Positions 1 to 9,065 of a stretch of 64,000 nucleotides of DNA are shown in pieces (position 1 is the stretch's first letter; each line of letters begins with the position of its first letter). This stretch comes from Lachnospiraceae bacterium (GTDB lineage: Bacteria; Bacillota; Clostridia; Lachnospirales; Lachnospiraceae). A model generated the notes under the pieces. It saw only the letters and a program-made list of their open reading frames with translations. It searched no databases and was not told where the DNA came from. The position numbers were made by a program, and so were the translations under genes. The DNA lies in NCBI GenBank assembly GCA_011959285.1, contig BLLW01000012.1, positions 1 to 64,000 on the forward strand, given 5' to 3'.

Positions 1-245
1 AGCAGGAAGTCGATACCTACGAACAGAACAAGAGCGATTTTGACAGCTTCGCCGCAATTATCCGTAAGTATGTGGGGATAAAAGAACTCAACCCCGCAAT
101 CGTCAATGAATTTATCAAGAAAATCATAGTCCATGCGCCGGAAAAGGTAGACGGGAAACGGGTACAGAAAGTAGATATTGTTTTCAACTTTGTGGGTGAA
201 CTCAATTTCCTTTCTGCTACGCAACCGAAAAGGCAAGGCGCATAG
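1..245 (+). CDS. Large serine recombinase, C-terminal fragment (cut by window edge)
   Basis: The plus strand is open from base 3 to a TAG at 243-245. It encodes the tail of a large serine recombinase of the TndX/TnpX type, with the C-terminal DUF4368-like ending (VGIKEL...FIKKIIVHAPEK..., then IVFNFVGELNF). These enzymes excise and integrate conjugative or mobilizable transposons; the catalytic N-terminus lies outside the window. It is on the opposite strand to the int gene that follows and stops about 80 bases before the proposed left att core of element A. It therefore probably belongs to a neighbouring or enclosing element. The assignment rests on the C-terminal 80 residues only. Confidence 0.75.
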   Translation, partial: QEVDTYEQNKSDFDSFAAIIRKYVGIKELNPAIVNEFIKKIIVHAPEKVDGKRVQKVDIVFNFVGELNFLSATQPKRQGA

Positions 246-325
246 GAACTCAAAAAGACGATACAGCCCTTGTAATTGGGGCTATACCGCCTAATCTGAA
301 ATTACTTCCCTCTAACCGTAAACAT

Positions 326-369
326 TTGATTTTACTGGTCTTTTCCGCCAAGCGTTTTCATTGTGGGGA
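326..369. repeat. Candidate left attachment site (attL of element A)
   Basis: This 44-base block recurs at 39989-40032 with eight mismatches. The first 14 bases (TTGATTTTACTGGT) are identical and would be the crossover core. On the minus strand both copies read as a short peptide end, PTMKT-(I/L)-G-..-Q-stop, with several differences at third codon positions. An att site derived from the 3' end of a gene would look like this. The core lies outside the arm-type repeats at 446-517, as expected for a tyrosine-integrase element. Confidence 0.55.
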
Positions 370-445
370 ACAAACCTTGGTTTAGTCCACCCGATTCCCT
401 ACAAGTCCAATCACTTGAAAATCCAATATTTTTCATTATCTCCAC

Positions 446-517
446 CAGTCCATATTAGTCCACCAAAATATCAAAATTTGATGTCAATTTGATGTATTCT
501 TATTATTTTGATGTCAA
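446..517. repeat. Left-end arm-type repeats for integrase A
   Basis: Positions 446-467 are an exact 22-base match to 39910-39931. They are followed by TTTGATGTCAA at 477-487 and 507-517, with a partial copy at 488-496. The same pattern occurs at the other end of element A. Int proteins of the Tn916 class bind such end-specific direct repeats with their N-terminal domain. The rest of 246-553 holds no gene. Confidence 0.6.
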
Positions 518-553
518 TTCACATTTCAGGAAATCCCTACCAAGGACTCTTTC

Positions 554-1786
554 CTAAAATATTGTACTATTGTTTTCTAACGCTTTTATTGCTTCCTGCT
601 TTTTCAGTTCTGTAGCTTCTGCGTAAATATCCATTGTTGTTTCAATATTAGCGTGCCCCATAATGCTCTGAATCACTTTGAGATTTGTTTCATGTTCGCA
701 AAAACGGGTACAAAACGTATGCCGGATATGATGGCATGAAAAGTGAGGAATCAGTACAGGACGCCTGCCTGCCCTTTTTGCCTTTAAAATCTCTTCGGCA
801 TTATACGCCTCATAAATCCTTCTAATTGCCCTATTGATGACACTTGGATTCAAAAGCTGTCCATCTCTGTTGCAAAAAATGAACCCACTCATTCCATCGA
901 CAACCTGTGTATTAAATCCGGTCTCTTTCTGTGCCTCATACTCATCCTGAAAGGCTTTCTTTACCGCATCCATCATTGGAATAGAACGTGTTCCCGCTTC
1001 CGTTTTTGGAGTAGATACATGGAACTCACTTTTACCATTCTCCATAAACATATAAATTACCGCATGGTTAATACTTATTAGACGGTTTTCATAGTCCAAA
1101 TCTTCCCACCGCAACCCAATCAGTTCCCCAATACGGCAGCCTGTTCCAAAAAGTACTGTAAAGAGCGGTAGCCAGTGGCAATACACTGGACTTTTTGCAA
1201 CATAATCAAGAAATGCTCTCTGTTGTTCAAGCGTCAATGCATGGCGTATACCTTTGTTTTTCCCACTGCCCTTTTTGATTTCCGCCATAACTCCGTTTGA
1301 AGGGTTGTTGCGGATAATTCCATCCCTGACTGCCATCTCAAAAGTCGGATGCAGAACCGTGTGAACGGTATCTACTGTATTGGTCTTCAATCCACTGTCA
1401 TTGATTAAAGAATAATAGAAAAATTTCACATCAGAATACTTTATATCTGTTATGATTCTTTTCCCAAATGTTTCACGCACACAATGGTCATACATATATT
1501 TATAATTTGACCTTGTATTCTGCTTCAAATCATATTTAGTGGAAATGTACCTGTCAAACACATAATTCAGTGTGGTTTTTCCCGAGCAGTAACACTCCAA
1601 ACCGTCCAACTGATCCTTTATCAGCGTCTTTTCCTTTTCCCTGAGTTCCAATAAGTCATTTGCGTATATTACACGCCTTTTTCCATTCGGATCGGTAAAC
1701 TGATAAATATACCGCCCGTCACCTTTCCTTTGGCTTTCTCCTTTTCTTAAAGCCCTTCCCTTACTGTCTTTTCTTGACTTTGACAT
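554..1786 (-). CDS. int: Tyrosine recombinase (integrase) of element A
   Basis: This 410-aa tyrosine integrase catalyses integration and excision of element A. The N-terminus has the AP2-like arm-binding domain (GDGRYIYQFTDPNGKRR), followed by a SAM-like core-binding domain (about residues 75-175) and the catalytic domain. The catalytic residues are visible: Arg in GTGCRIGELIGLRW, HxxR in HHIRHTFCTRF, and the His/Tyr pair in MGHANIETTMDIYAE. I chose the ATG at 1786 because AGGTGG precedes it by five bases and the start MSKSRKD matches the paralogue's MAKSRKD. A GTG at 1795 is possible. It is closely related to the integrase of element B, and both genes end with the same TATTTTAGGAAAGAGTCC stretch. 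Confidence 0.93.
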   Translation of the reverse strand: MSKSRKDSKGRALRKGESQRKGDGRYIYQFTDPNGKRRVIYANDLLELREKEKTLIKDQLDGLECYCSGKTTLNYVFDRYISTKYDLKQNTRSNYKYMYDHCVRETFGKRIITDIKYSDVKFFYYSLINDSGLKTNTVDTVHTVLHPTFEMAVRDGIIRNNPSNGVMAEIKKGSGKNKGIRHALTLEQQRAFLDYVAKSPVYCHWLPLFTVLFGTGCRIGELIGLRWEDLDYENRLISINHAVIYMFMENGKSEFHVSTPKTEAGTRSIPMMDAVKKAFQDEYEAQKETGFNTQVVDGMSGFIFCNRDGQLLNPSVINRAIRRIYEAYNAEEILKAKRAGRRPVLIPHFSCHHIRHTFCTRFCEHETNLKVIQSIMGHANIETTMDIYAEATELKKQEAIKALENNSTIF

Positions 1787-1828
1787 CAGTACCACCTTTC
1801 TTCTTATTTAGAAAGAGGTCACGAATGC

Positions 1829-2011
1829 TTAATTGTCAATAGTCTGTCCTTGTTTCTTCAAAGTGTTGAAACCTTCGACTAAAGTTTGTGTTATGGTCAG
1901 GTTATGTTCCGCGGCATATGCTTTTATCTCCACATGCTCCTGCTGTGTGAGGCGGATGAACACGCCTTCCTTTCTTGGATTCTCCAATCTTGGTCTGCCA
2001 GTTCTCGCCAA
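1829..2011 (-). CDS. Small ribbon-helix-helix protein next to int
   Basis: A 60-aa protein starting MARTGRPRLENPRKEG and containing a short beta strand (VFIRLT) plus helices, as in CopG/Arc-type ribbon-helix-helix DNA-binding proteins. It starts at TTG with GGGGGTG upstream. It lies between xis and int, and an equivalent 60-aa protein (MARTGRPKSDNPKKN) lies in the same place in element B. A role in controlling int/xis or assembling the excision complex is an inference from position. Confidence 0.7.
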   Translation of the reverse strand: MARTGRPRLENPRKEGVFIRLTQQEHVEIKAYAAEHNLTITQTLVEGFNTLKKQGQTIDN

Positions 2012-2110
2012 CCTCCATCACCCCCGTTTCATAACCTGATATTATTATACATCTTGTATATCAAAAAGTCAATTTAGATATACAATAATTCGTGATTCCT
2101 TCTTTTAAAA

Positions 2111-2293
2111 TTACACTCGAAATGTTTCCAGATAATCTTCAAAAATCTTTGTATTTACTAAAGAAACCCTGTTGACCTTGTATACTGCATGGGCATCCTG
2201 GGCAAGCTTCATAAATGTATGTTTACTCATAGAATATCTTGCAGCTCCTTCATCATATCTGACAAAATCTTTTTTCTGTACTTTTACTTCCAT
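2111..2293 (-). CDS. xis: Excisionase-like protein (DUF6462 type)
   Basis: A 60-aa protein with the pattern VRYDEGAARYSMSKHTFMKLA...VYKVNRVSLVN...FEDYLETFRV. This matches the DUF6462 family, which resembles MerR/excisionase winged helices and is usually found just upstream of ICE integrases. It would bend DNA at the element ends and bias Int towards excision. I chose the ATG at 2293 (MEVKVQKK, AAAGG upstream) over the TTG codons before it. The counterpart in element B is at 41773-41967. Confidence 0.75.
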   Translation of the reverse strand: MEVKVQKKDFVRYDEGAARYSMSKHTFMKLAQDAHAVYKVNRVSLVNTKIFEDYLETFRV

Positions 2294-2326
2294 CAACAAC
2301 ATCCTTTCATATTTTTAATTTGCCAA

Positions 2327-3244
2327 TCAACTGCCTGCACCTGCTATCACAAGAAACCTCCCGTCCTTCCCATACACCCTTCTGTCACAGGTAGCAAGGG
2401 TAATGATGCTTGTGGGCGCATGGTCAGGCTCCTCATAATACAATGCCCTTCCCTGCAACTGCTCCATCCATACATTGTAGCTTTCCATATCTTCATGGTT
2501 TCTGGTACGGAAATCCCATTCTGCAAGATCATCTATGTTATATTTAACTACCGCCATCACCTGATAGGCGGCGGCACTTCCGTAAGCATCCGTAAAATAG
2601 ATGGTCTGGTGCTCCTTAAAATACTCTTCCTGCTCATACTTAAGCAGAGTGGAGAACATAGCTTGCGAACCTGCGCCCATGTTGTGACCGTAAATGACAC
2701 GGTTGAAATCCCACACCTGCGTGTCCTTATCCATGAAAGGGCATCCGGCACTGCTCTTATCCCCCGTGAAATCATGGGAGAGGTAAAAAGCGTTGTCCTC
2801 CGTTCCCACCACAGGAAAATTAATCAGGGTGTCAGGGATACAGAGCCAGCCTCTGGTGTCCTCGTTGGCGCTGCATAAGGCATCCCAATCATAAGCTTCC
2901 AATCCCTTCTCCCTCATTTCTGATTCATATTCCTGACGGTAACGTTCTGCGTCTGCTTCCATTTCTGAGAATATTTCTTCCAGTTCCGCCGCCGCTTCTT
3001 TCTGTGATTTTTCCCTTCCTTCTTTCAGAACCGTATCAGGCTGTGCATAAGCGTCCGCTATCGCCTGATATTTTTCAAGCTGCTTCACTGCCCTGTAGCG
3101 GAAAAATCCCATGCCCGCAATAGCAGCAAAAGCAAGAAAAATACCAGCTATCATCTGCACAGTGAGCCGCACCCTTTTCTTTTCCGGCAGGTCAGAAAAA
3201 AGCCTCTCCCCAAGCCTGCCTGCCAAATCTTTTATTTTTTCCAT
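2327..3244 (-). CDS. srtB: Class B sortase
   Basis: A 305-aa membrane-anchored transpeptidase. The N-terminus is cytoplasmic and basic, with one transmembrane segment (about residues 28-50: TVQMIAGIFLAFAAIAGMGFF), a coiled linker and then the sortase fold. Catalytic residues are visible: His in RVIYGHNMG, Cys in ITLATCDRRV and Arg in DGRFLVIAG. The TLATC form and the long inserted helix (EEYFKEHQ...) indicate class B. The start at 3244 has AAGGAAG upstream. Its likely substrate is the adjacent surface protein (3468-6854), which carries an unusual PVIQTG sorting signal. The gene runs straight into xis. Confidence 0.88.
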   Translation of the reverse strand: MEKIKDLAGRLGERLFSDLPEKKRVRLTVQMIAGIFLAFAAIAGMGFFRYRAVKQLEKYQAIADAYAQPDTVLKEGREKSQKEAAAELEEIFSEMEADAERYRQEYESEMREKGLEAYDWDALCSANEDTRGWLCIPDTLINFPVVGTEDNAFYLSHDFTGDKSSAGCPFMDKDTQVWDFNRVIYGHNMGAGSQAMFSTLLKYEQEEYFKEHQTIYFTDAYGSAAAYQVMAVVKYNIDDLAEWDFRTRNHEDMESYNVWMEQLQGRALYYEEPDHAPTSIITLATCDRRVYGKDGRFLVIAGAGS

Positions 3245-3467
3245 GCGCTTCCTTTCTTCCATAGTTAATGACATGAAACAGCGGCAGATACCAGCACTTT
3301 TTACGGACCGGATATCTGCCACCATGATTTCAGATGGCAGGAGCAAAAGCCCCTGCTGCATTTCACTGTGACCGCCACAGCGTCATTTGAACCCTGCCTG
3401 TTCCTGAGTTATAAAGAATATCCTTACAGCACACATCCGCTACAGGCTGCTTTTCTCCATCTGTCCT

Positions 3468-6400
3468 TCAAGGACAGATTTTCTTCCCTTCAAGCACAGA
3501 TGCAGCAGCAAGCACAACGCCGCACAGCCCAAGGGCAGCAAGAAGAATAAAGGGTGACGCATGACCAGTCTGGATGACCGGCTCTGTTCCTTTCCCTGCA
3601 TTTCCATTCCCTCCTTCCGTTTTTGTCTCTGTATTTTTATCTGAAGGGCTGCCTGCCGAATTGCCGGAGACAGTTCCGCCTGTATTCCCATTTTTATCCG
3701 AATTGTTCTTATTGTCCTTATCGTTGGTATTTCCTGTGCTGCTGTCCTGATGGTCTGCTTTCTCCCATTTTGCATAGAGGCTGATGCTCCTGCCGGGTTT
3801 ATAGGTCTCCCCCTCTGTTCCGATAAATACCTGCCTGTCCGTATACCAGCCCTTAAAAATATAGCCCTCACGCTCTGCACCGGGGAGCTTCACACTGCCG
3901 CCCTTTACCACTTTGACGGATGCATTTCCAGTCTTTCCCCCGTTGGCGTCATATTTGATGGTGTAGGTGTTTAATGTTTCATCAGAACTATCCCCATCCT
4001 GCGTGTTGTCTCCATTGTTGCTGCTGTCTCCTTTTATTTTCTCCCACTTTGCATAAAATGAAGTATCTTTTGTAATGCGGTAAGCATCATGGTATGCCCC
4101 TGCAAACTGCGTCAAGGCATCATCCAGATACCAGCCTGTAAAGTCATAGCCCTCACATTCCGGCATGGGAAGGTAGAGGCTCCCGCCCTTAATGATGGTA
4201 AGCTCTTTTGTCTTGACCGTTCCCTTTCCGGCGTGGAAGGTTACTTTGCAGGTTTCGGGATCAGCGCCATTATCAGAATCTTCCACTGCTTCCTTTTCCC
4301 AGAGTGCATAAGCTGTCATATCCTTAACCGCTTTCATCTCACTGCCGGGGATTCCAAGGAGGATTCCGCCATCCTTTTCCGTATACCAGCCAAGGAAATT
4401 GTAACCATCCTTTTCTGTTTTTGGTAAACGTATGGTATCGCCTTTTGCCGCCCTGATGGGCTTTGCTTCTTTTCCTCCGTCTGTATCAAAAGTAATGGTA
4501 ACTTTCACCGCTTCCTTTTTCTCAAAATGCGCCTTTAAAGTCATATCTCCCTGCACGGTAAACTCTTCCCCAGCCTGTCCGGCGCAAATGCTGTCGTCAG
4601 AAGCCAAGAACCAGCCAAGGAACTCATAACCGCTTTTATTACAGATGGGAAGGATGATTTTACTGTCCTTTTCCGCTGTAATGCTCTTCCTTACAGTCTC
4701 CCCACCGTTCGGATCAAAGGTAATGGTACAAGTGACCGCTGCTTCCTCTGTCTTTTCCCATGCGGCATAATAAATAGCATCCTCCTGCGGTGCATAATAT
4801 TTTTCCCCTGCGCTCCCTGCAAATACTGTCAATTCTTCATCCTCATACCAGCCTTTCAAGCGGTATCCTTTTCTGGAAGCGTTGGGGAATGCGGTATTTG
4901 CTCCGGGGATCACCTGTGCGCTGTCTGTCCTTCCCTCTTCATCATTATAGATATAGGTCAGCGTGACAGGCTCTTTCTCCTCCCACTTTGCATAGAGGTA
5001 AAGGTTTCCTGTAAGGCTTGTCTCCTGCCCCGGCGCATAGTCGGTTCCCGTTCCGTCCGGCTCCGTGTTCCATCCTGTAAAGTCATAGCCAAAATTTACA
5101 ATGTTCCCCATCAGAGGGAAAAGCGCTTCCCTGTCCATGATGGTCACAGCGTCCTCACTGGTATAAAGGTTCGGATCGGAGCACATCACGCTTGTTCCTG
5201 TGGGGCTGTTGTTGGCATCATAGCTGACACAGTAAGTCTTCGGAATCTCCGCAAGATAAATGTTGCCATCCCTCTTTTCCGTCCTGTAATTTTGCGTTTT
5301 CCATAGGAACTGTGAGGCATCCACCTCTTTCCCATTGGAAGTTGCATCAACCAGAAGCGTTCCCGGAGCAAAATCATATCCCCACATGACAAATTCGGAA
5401 TCACTTTCAAAATCTGCCCCCAGCGTGACAGGCGTTGCATCCTGATAATAAAAACGGATATCCCACGCTTTTCCGCCTGCTACAGCGTTTTCTTCCATGA
5501 CAATTTTCCCATCCAGTATAAGATCCGCTTTTGTCATATAGTCTATCGTGACACCGCTGTAAAGGTCATCTGCTGTATTTCCCCATATGGTGCAGTCGCG
5601 TATGGTAAGCGGCTCTGTCCTGTCTTTACCAGAATAACTGATGGCGCTGGTATATTTATTGTGGTTGCCTGTAATCGTGCATCCTTCCATCACAACAGGG
5701 GAATCTTCGGAAATGCTGACTGTTCCGGCATCTCCCGTGACTTCGTTGTTTTCAATCAGGCAGCCCGACAATGTAGTCTCACCACGGACCGCAACAATTG
5801 CCGCCCATGCCTTATTATCGGAAATGGTCATGCCGGACACGCTGGTCAGACCAAAGAAATCCATTGCGCCCCCTACCGCGGCATAGCATTCCCTGACAGC
5901 CCCTGATGTAATTGTCACGCAAGAGGTCTTCGCCGCCTGGATTCCTCCCCCTGCACCATTGGTATAGCAATGCTGGATAAGCCCTCCTGTCATGGCAAAT
6001 TCCCCACCCCATGCCACATGGATGGCGCCTGCTGTCCTGAAGGAGCGATTATCATCATTGTGATCCGTATTGTAGTTATTCTGGAAAACCGTTCCCTCTT
6101 CCACGGTACAGACACCCGCCACATAGACCAGAGGGCTGTCCCAGGTCTGCCCGGTGTTATTGAAATCCCCATCCAGTTCCGCACCGCCATCAAGGATGAT
6201 GTCACGCATGATAAGGCTGCCTTCAACTCCTAAAAGGACATTGTCCAGATCTGTCCTGTAGAAATCTTTTCCTGTAAATTCTTCCTCCCGGCTGATGGTT
6301 GCTGGGTTATCAGCATTTTCACTTTGCAGAGTGATATTGTCGGCAGCAGCTTCCAGCGTCCTTGATACACAGCAGTCCTTAAGGACGGTGATGGTATCTC

Positions 6401-6854
6401 CAGCCTGTGCATTAGCAAAGGCTTCTTCCAGTTCTTCATAACCGGTATCTCCAATCCTTGCCTCGTAAGTTACGGTAATATCCTGTTCCGGCTCCTGCCC
6501 CTCATTTGGCTTCCAGTGGGCTTGCAGGCATACATCCTTTTCCGGCGTATACTCGCTCCCGGCTACGCCAATCTCATAAAGAACGGTAATACCTTCCTCC
6601 TCCACAACATCCACCCAGCCATAAAGGTAATGCCCTTCACAGGATGCATCCGGCAGGATGATACTCTCCCCTTTGGGCACGGAAACGCTCTCTGTCTCAC
6701 AGGTTCCCTCAAAAGCTTCAAACGTGACCGTGTAGGTTTCCTTCTCCTCCGCCGCTCTTACAGGCAGGGGAACACTCCCCAATACGCCTGCGCCAATGGT
6801 GGACAGCATGGCGGCAAACAGAAGAAGTTTTGAAAATCTTCGTTTTCTTCCCAT
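3468..6854 (-). CDS. Large cell-wall-anchored surface protein with beta-helix and InlB-type repeats
   Basis: A 1128-aa secreted protein. It has a signal peptide (residues 1-35, ending VRAAEE), an initial InlB-type module and a parallel beta-helix-like region (about 140-440, many short V/I-rich rungs with ENN and GG turns). Six further Listeria-Bacteroides (Flg_new/InlB) repeats follow, each with GY.F.GWY and ending in YAKWEK or a variant. After a Ser/Asn/Gly-rich spacer comes the sorting signal PVIQTG, a hydrophobic span and GKKICP. Such proteins are usually adhesins; the ligand is unknown. The sortase gene is immediately downstream in the same direction. The ribosome binding site is AAAGGAAAAATT before the ATG. 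Confidence 0.85.
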   Translation of the reverse strand: MGRKRRFSKLLLFAAMLSTIGAGVLGSVPLPVRAAEEKETYTVTFEAFEGTCETESVSVPKGESIILPDASCEGHYLYGWVDVVEEEGITVLYEIGVAGSEYTPEKDVCLQAHWKPNEGQEPEQDITVTYEARIGDTGYEELEEAFANAQAGDTITVLKDCCVSRTLEAAADNITLQSENADNPATISREEEFTGKDFYRTDLDNVLLGVEGSLIMRDIILDGGAELDGDFNNTGQTWDSPLVYVAGVCTVEEGTVFQNNYNTDHNDDNRSFRTAGAIHVAWGGEFAMTGGLIQHCYTNGAGGGIQAAKTSCVTITSGAVRECYAAVGGAMDFFGLTSVSGMTISDNKAWAAIVAVRGETTLSGCLIENNEVTGDAGTVSISEDSPVVMEGCTITGNHNKYTSAISYSGKDRTEPLTIRDCTIWGNTADDLYSGVTIDYMTKADLILDGKIVMEENAVAGGKAWDIRFYYQDATPVTLGADFESDSEFVMWGYDFAPGTLLVDATSNGKEVDASQFLWKTQNYRTEKRDGNIYLAEIPKTYCVSYDANNSPTGTSVMCSDPNLYTSEDAVTIMDREALFPLMGNIVNFGYDFTGWNTEPDGTGTDYAPGQETSLTGNLYLYAKWEEKEPVTLTYIYNDEEGRTDSAQVIPGANTAFPNASRKGYRLKGWYEDEELTVFAGSAGEKYYAPQEDAIYYAAWEKTEEAAVTCTITFDPNGGETVRKSITAEKDSKIILPICNKSGYEFLGWFLASDDSICAGQAGEEFTVQGDMTLKAHFEKKEAVKVTITFDTDGGKEAKPIRAAKGDTIRLPKTEKDGYNFLGWYTEKDGGILLGIPGSEMKAVKDMTAYALWEKEAVEDSDNGADPETCKVTFHAGKGTVKTKELTIIKGGSLYLPMPECEGYDFTGWYLDDALTQFAGAYHDAYRITKDTSFYAKWEKIKGDSSNNGDNTQDGDSSDETLNTYTIKYDANGGKTGNASVKVVKGGSVKLPGAEREGYIFKGWYTDRQVFIGTEGETYKPGRSISLYAKWEKADHQDSSTGNTNDKDNKNNSDKNGNTGGTVSGNSAGSPSDKNTETKTEGGNGNAGKGTEPVIQTGHASPFILLAALGLCGVVLAAASVLEGKKICP

Positions 6855-7799
6855 AATTTTTCCTTTCTTTTTATTTGTTTTTTCACAAGGGGAGCAGTCG
6901 GTTTCTTACCTTCCAGACTGCTCCCTCACATAGTTTCAGGGGCAGAGCCCCTGTGCTTACGCATTATTTTCCACACCACCTCCTTCCAGCCAGCCCATGA
7001 AAAAACACAGCCATATACTGCTATACGTTTTCATGGAATGGCTGAATTATTCTGCAGCCTCATAGATCATTTTCCAACATTATCACTTTCTATCTGAAAA
7101 GCGCCAGTACCCTTGACGGGATTTTCATTTGCCCAGCCCCCTACTGGCAGGGAGTATGCAGGGCGGATTGGCTAAATCTCTCCATAGTCCGGGGCAGGGA
7201 ACGTTTTCCTTTCCCTGCCCGTCCTCCGGCGTGCTGTTCCGGCTACCCTCACCGGGCAGAAGTATCATTATGGCTCCCCTTAGAACTTCCTGCCACAGAA
7301 AGCCCCGCACCGGATGCCGCTTGCTGCCTTCCTTCTCCTGTTACGGTCCTTCGGTTTACCCAACGGGGCAGGCAGGTCATGGCGAAGCTGATTGTCCGGT
7401 GCAACTTTATCAAGGGAAAACCCTTTATAGCCGCTGCATACTGGTATTCAGTTGTCAAATTTCCTACATTCAGGCGGAAAGCCTATGGCTCAAAACAGAT
7501 GGTTAAAGACCATGTTTTTAAGCCTGTAATAAGCATACAGAATCCCACGCCATTTTTTTAGGCATAAAGATACCTATTTGCACAAATCTTGGATATGTTT
7601 GTTCCTATTTCGTTTTTCCGTATACGAAACATTTAAAAATGAGCAACGGATGCCCAGCTTTGCCAGACATCCCTATGTTAGAAAAAAAGAACGCTGCCCC
7701 TTATCAGGACAACGCCTTTCTATTTTGCAAGACTGCTTTTGTATGTTAAAAATTGAAACCAACCGCTTCCTTTTGTGCCTCACAGTATATTAAGCACTT
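6855..7799. other. Long intergenic region with hairpins and a block shared with element B
   Basis: I see no convincing gene in these 945 bases. They hold several inverted repeats: 6890-6899/6916-6925, 6937-6943/6947-6953, a hairpin around 6998-7045 and 7192-7201/7211-7220 (10-base arms, GGGCAGGGAA). Between 7258 and 7460 three short motifs (GAAGTATCATTAT, GGGCAGG.A.GTCATGGCG, GTATTCAGTT.TCAA) occur in the same order as at 42140-42358 of element B. The region may be a leader for the surface protein or a structured RNA. Its function is not known to me. Confidence 0.5.
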
Positions 7800-8168
7800 T
7801 TATTCCAGATACTGCCTATGTAATTTAAAAACGGAATCCACGATCCCCACTGCGTACCTTATCTCCTCAAAAGTTTTATCCCTGACCAGCTCATAAAACA
7901 TCTCCTGACAGAAAACAGTCCTTTCATCCTTCCCACGCATATCGGCAAGGCTCCCAAGAGAAACACCCAGCGTTTCCGCAACCCGGATAATCGTCTCCAT
8001 GCGGAAGCCCTTCTGCCCTCCCTCCAGCTTCTGTACCATCTTGAGGGATAAGCCTGCCGCCTCTGCAAGCCCTTCCTGTGTCAGACCTTTCTCCTGACGT
8101 TTCTGGCGGATGCTGCTGCCGATCCTGTAATAATACGCTTCACATGGAATCCCATCCATCTGCTGCAA
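7800..8168 (-). CDS. XRE-family transcriptional regulator
   Basis: A 122-aa protein with a Cro/C1-type helix-turn-helix at about residues 15-70 (IGSSIRQKRQEKGLTQEGLAEAAGLSLKMVQKLEGG), followed by a helical C-terminus of unknown role. The start is TTG at 8168 (AAGGA five bases upstream) or ATG at 8159. It is a probable repressor within the accessory region of element A, and its target cannot be told from the sequence. Confidence 0.8.
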   Translation of the reverse strand: MQQMDGIPCEAYYYRIGSSIRQKRQEKGLTQEGLAEAAGLSLKMVQKLEGGQKGFRMETIIRVAETLGVSLGSLADMRGKDERTVFCQEMFYELVRDKTFEEIRYAVGIVDSVFKLHRQYLE

Positions 8169-8407
8169 CCCCTTCCTTTACGGTATTTACAGTTACCTTA
8201 AGAGTATACAAAACCATCCTTGAGATTAAACGAGGGTTTCCTTGCGGTTTGATTGGGAAAAACGCAAATTCAGACAACAGCATTGACAAAATCCGCACCC
8301 TGCTTTCTATCAAAGCCTATCTGTATCCACAAGTATTCTCACAGTTGTAACTTTTTCTCCATTAAAAATACAGCCCCTCCACAGGCAGGACTGTATCAAT
8401 ATGCCGG

Positions 8408-8848
8408 TCAGACCACTCCTTTTTCCGGAAGCAGTTCAAAACAGTAACCCACGCTCCTCACGCACCGTATATCGAATGACGGGCAGGCTGACGAAAGGAA
8501 CAGTTTTTCCTTTAAGTGACAGATATGGTAGCCAATCGTGTTATTCTCAATATCCTGCACATAGTCGCCCCATACCTGCTGATAAATCTGTGCGTAAGTC
8601 ATCACCCTTCCGCTATTGGCAGCGAGACAGCACAGGATGTCAAACTCCTTGGCAGTCAGGCTGACCTCCCTCCGGTCACGGTAAATCTTCCTCCTGTCAG
8701 GGTATATCTCAAGCCCCGGTATCTGCAATGCTGGTTCCGACCTTAACTCATATTTCTTAAAATCAGGATGCCCCTCCACTACTTCCATTACCTTTTTGAA
8801 TATGTCTGTCTCATTATCATTAAATTCCAGTATCAGTAAACGTCCGAT
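8408..8848 (-). CDS. Winged-helix DNA-binding protein (OmpR-type, no receiver), apparent ATC start
   Basis: The C-terminal part is a clear OmpR/PhoB-type winged helix (VSLTAKEFDILCCLAANSGRVMTYAQIYQQVWG... NTIGYHICHLKEKL). There is no phosphoacceptor receiver domain; a short N-terminal strand-helix segment (GRLLILEFNDNETDIFKKV) replaces it, as in stand-alone wHTH proteins of clostridial mobile elements. The frame is open back to a TAA 18 codons upstream of 8848, without any ATG, GTG, TTG or CTG before the conserved-looking N-terminus. AGAGGTG precedes an in-frame ATC at 8848 by five bases. If only normal starts are used, translation begins at the ATG at 8788. Confidence 0.65.
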   Translation of the reverse strand: MGRLLILEFNDNETDIFKKVMEVVEGHPDFKKYELRSEPALQIPGLEIYPDRRKIYRDRREVSLTAKEFDILCCLAANSGRVMTYAQIYQQVWGDYVQDIENNTIGYHICHLKEKLFLSSACPSFDIRCVRSVGYCFELLPEKGVV

Positions 8849-9065
8849 ATAATCACCTCTTTCGTGCTCTAAACTTTCTCCAAATCCCCGGCAGATGCCT
8901 TATCTGTATTCCAACCGGGCAGTTGCCAACTTCTGTTGCTGTTTCATCATAATGCTGCCGCCTGTATTTGATTGCTATATTATACCAAATACAGGCGGCA
9001 GCATCTACTTTTTCAGCGTTTTGCAAGCCCCATGCGGGCTTCAGATTCCTATATGAAATAGAGGG

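Noticed and set aside
5815..6226. Several frames inside the surface protein gene
   Set aside because: They are shadows of the 1128-aa repeat protein, whose signal peptide, repeats and sorting signal fix the real frame.
7249..7458. Minus-strand frame of 69 codons in the long intergenic region
   Set aside because: It has no ribosome binding site, and the matching region of element B is interrupted by stops. Only short noncoding motifs are shared.
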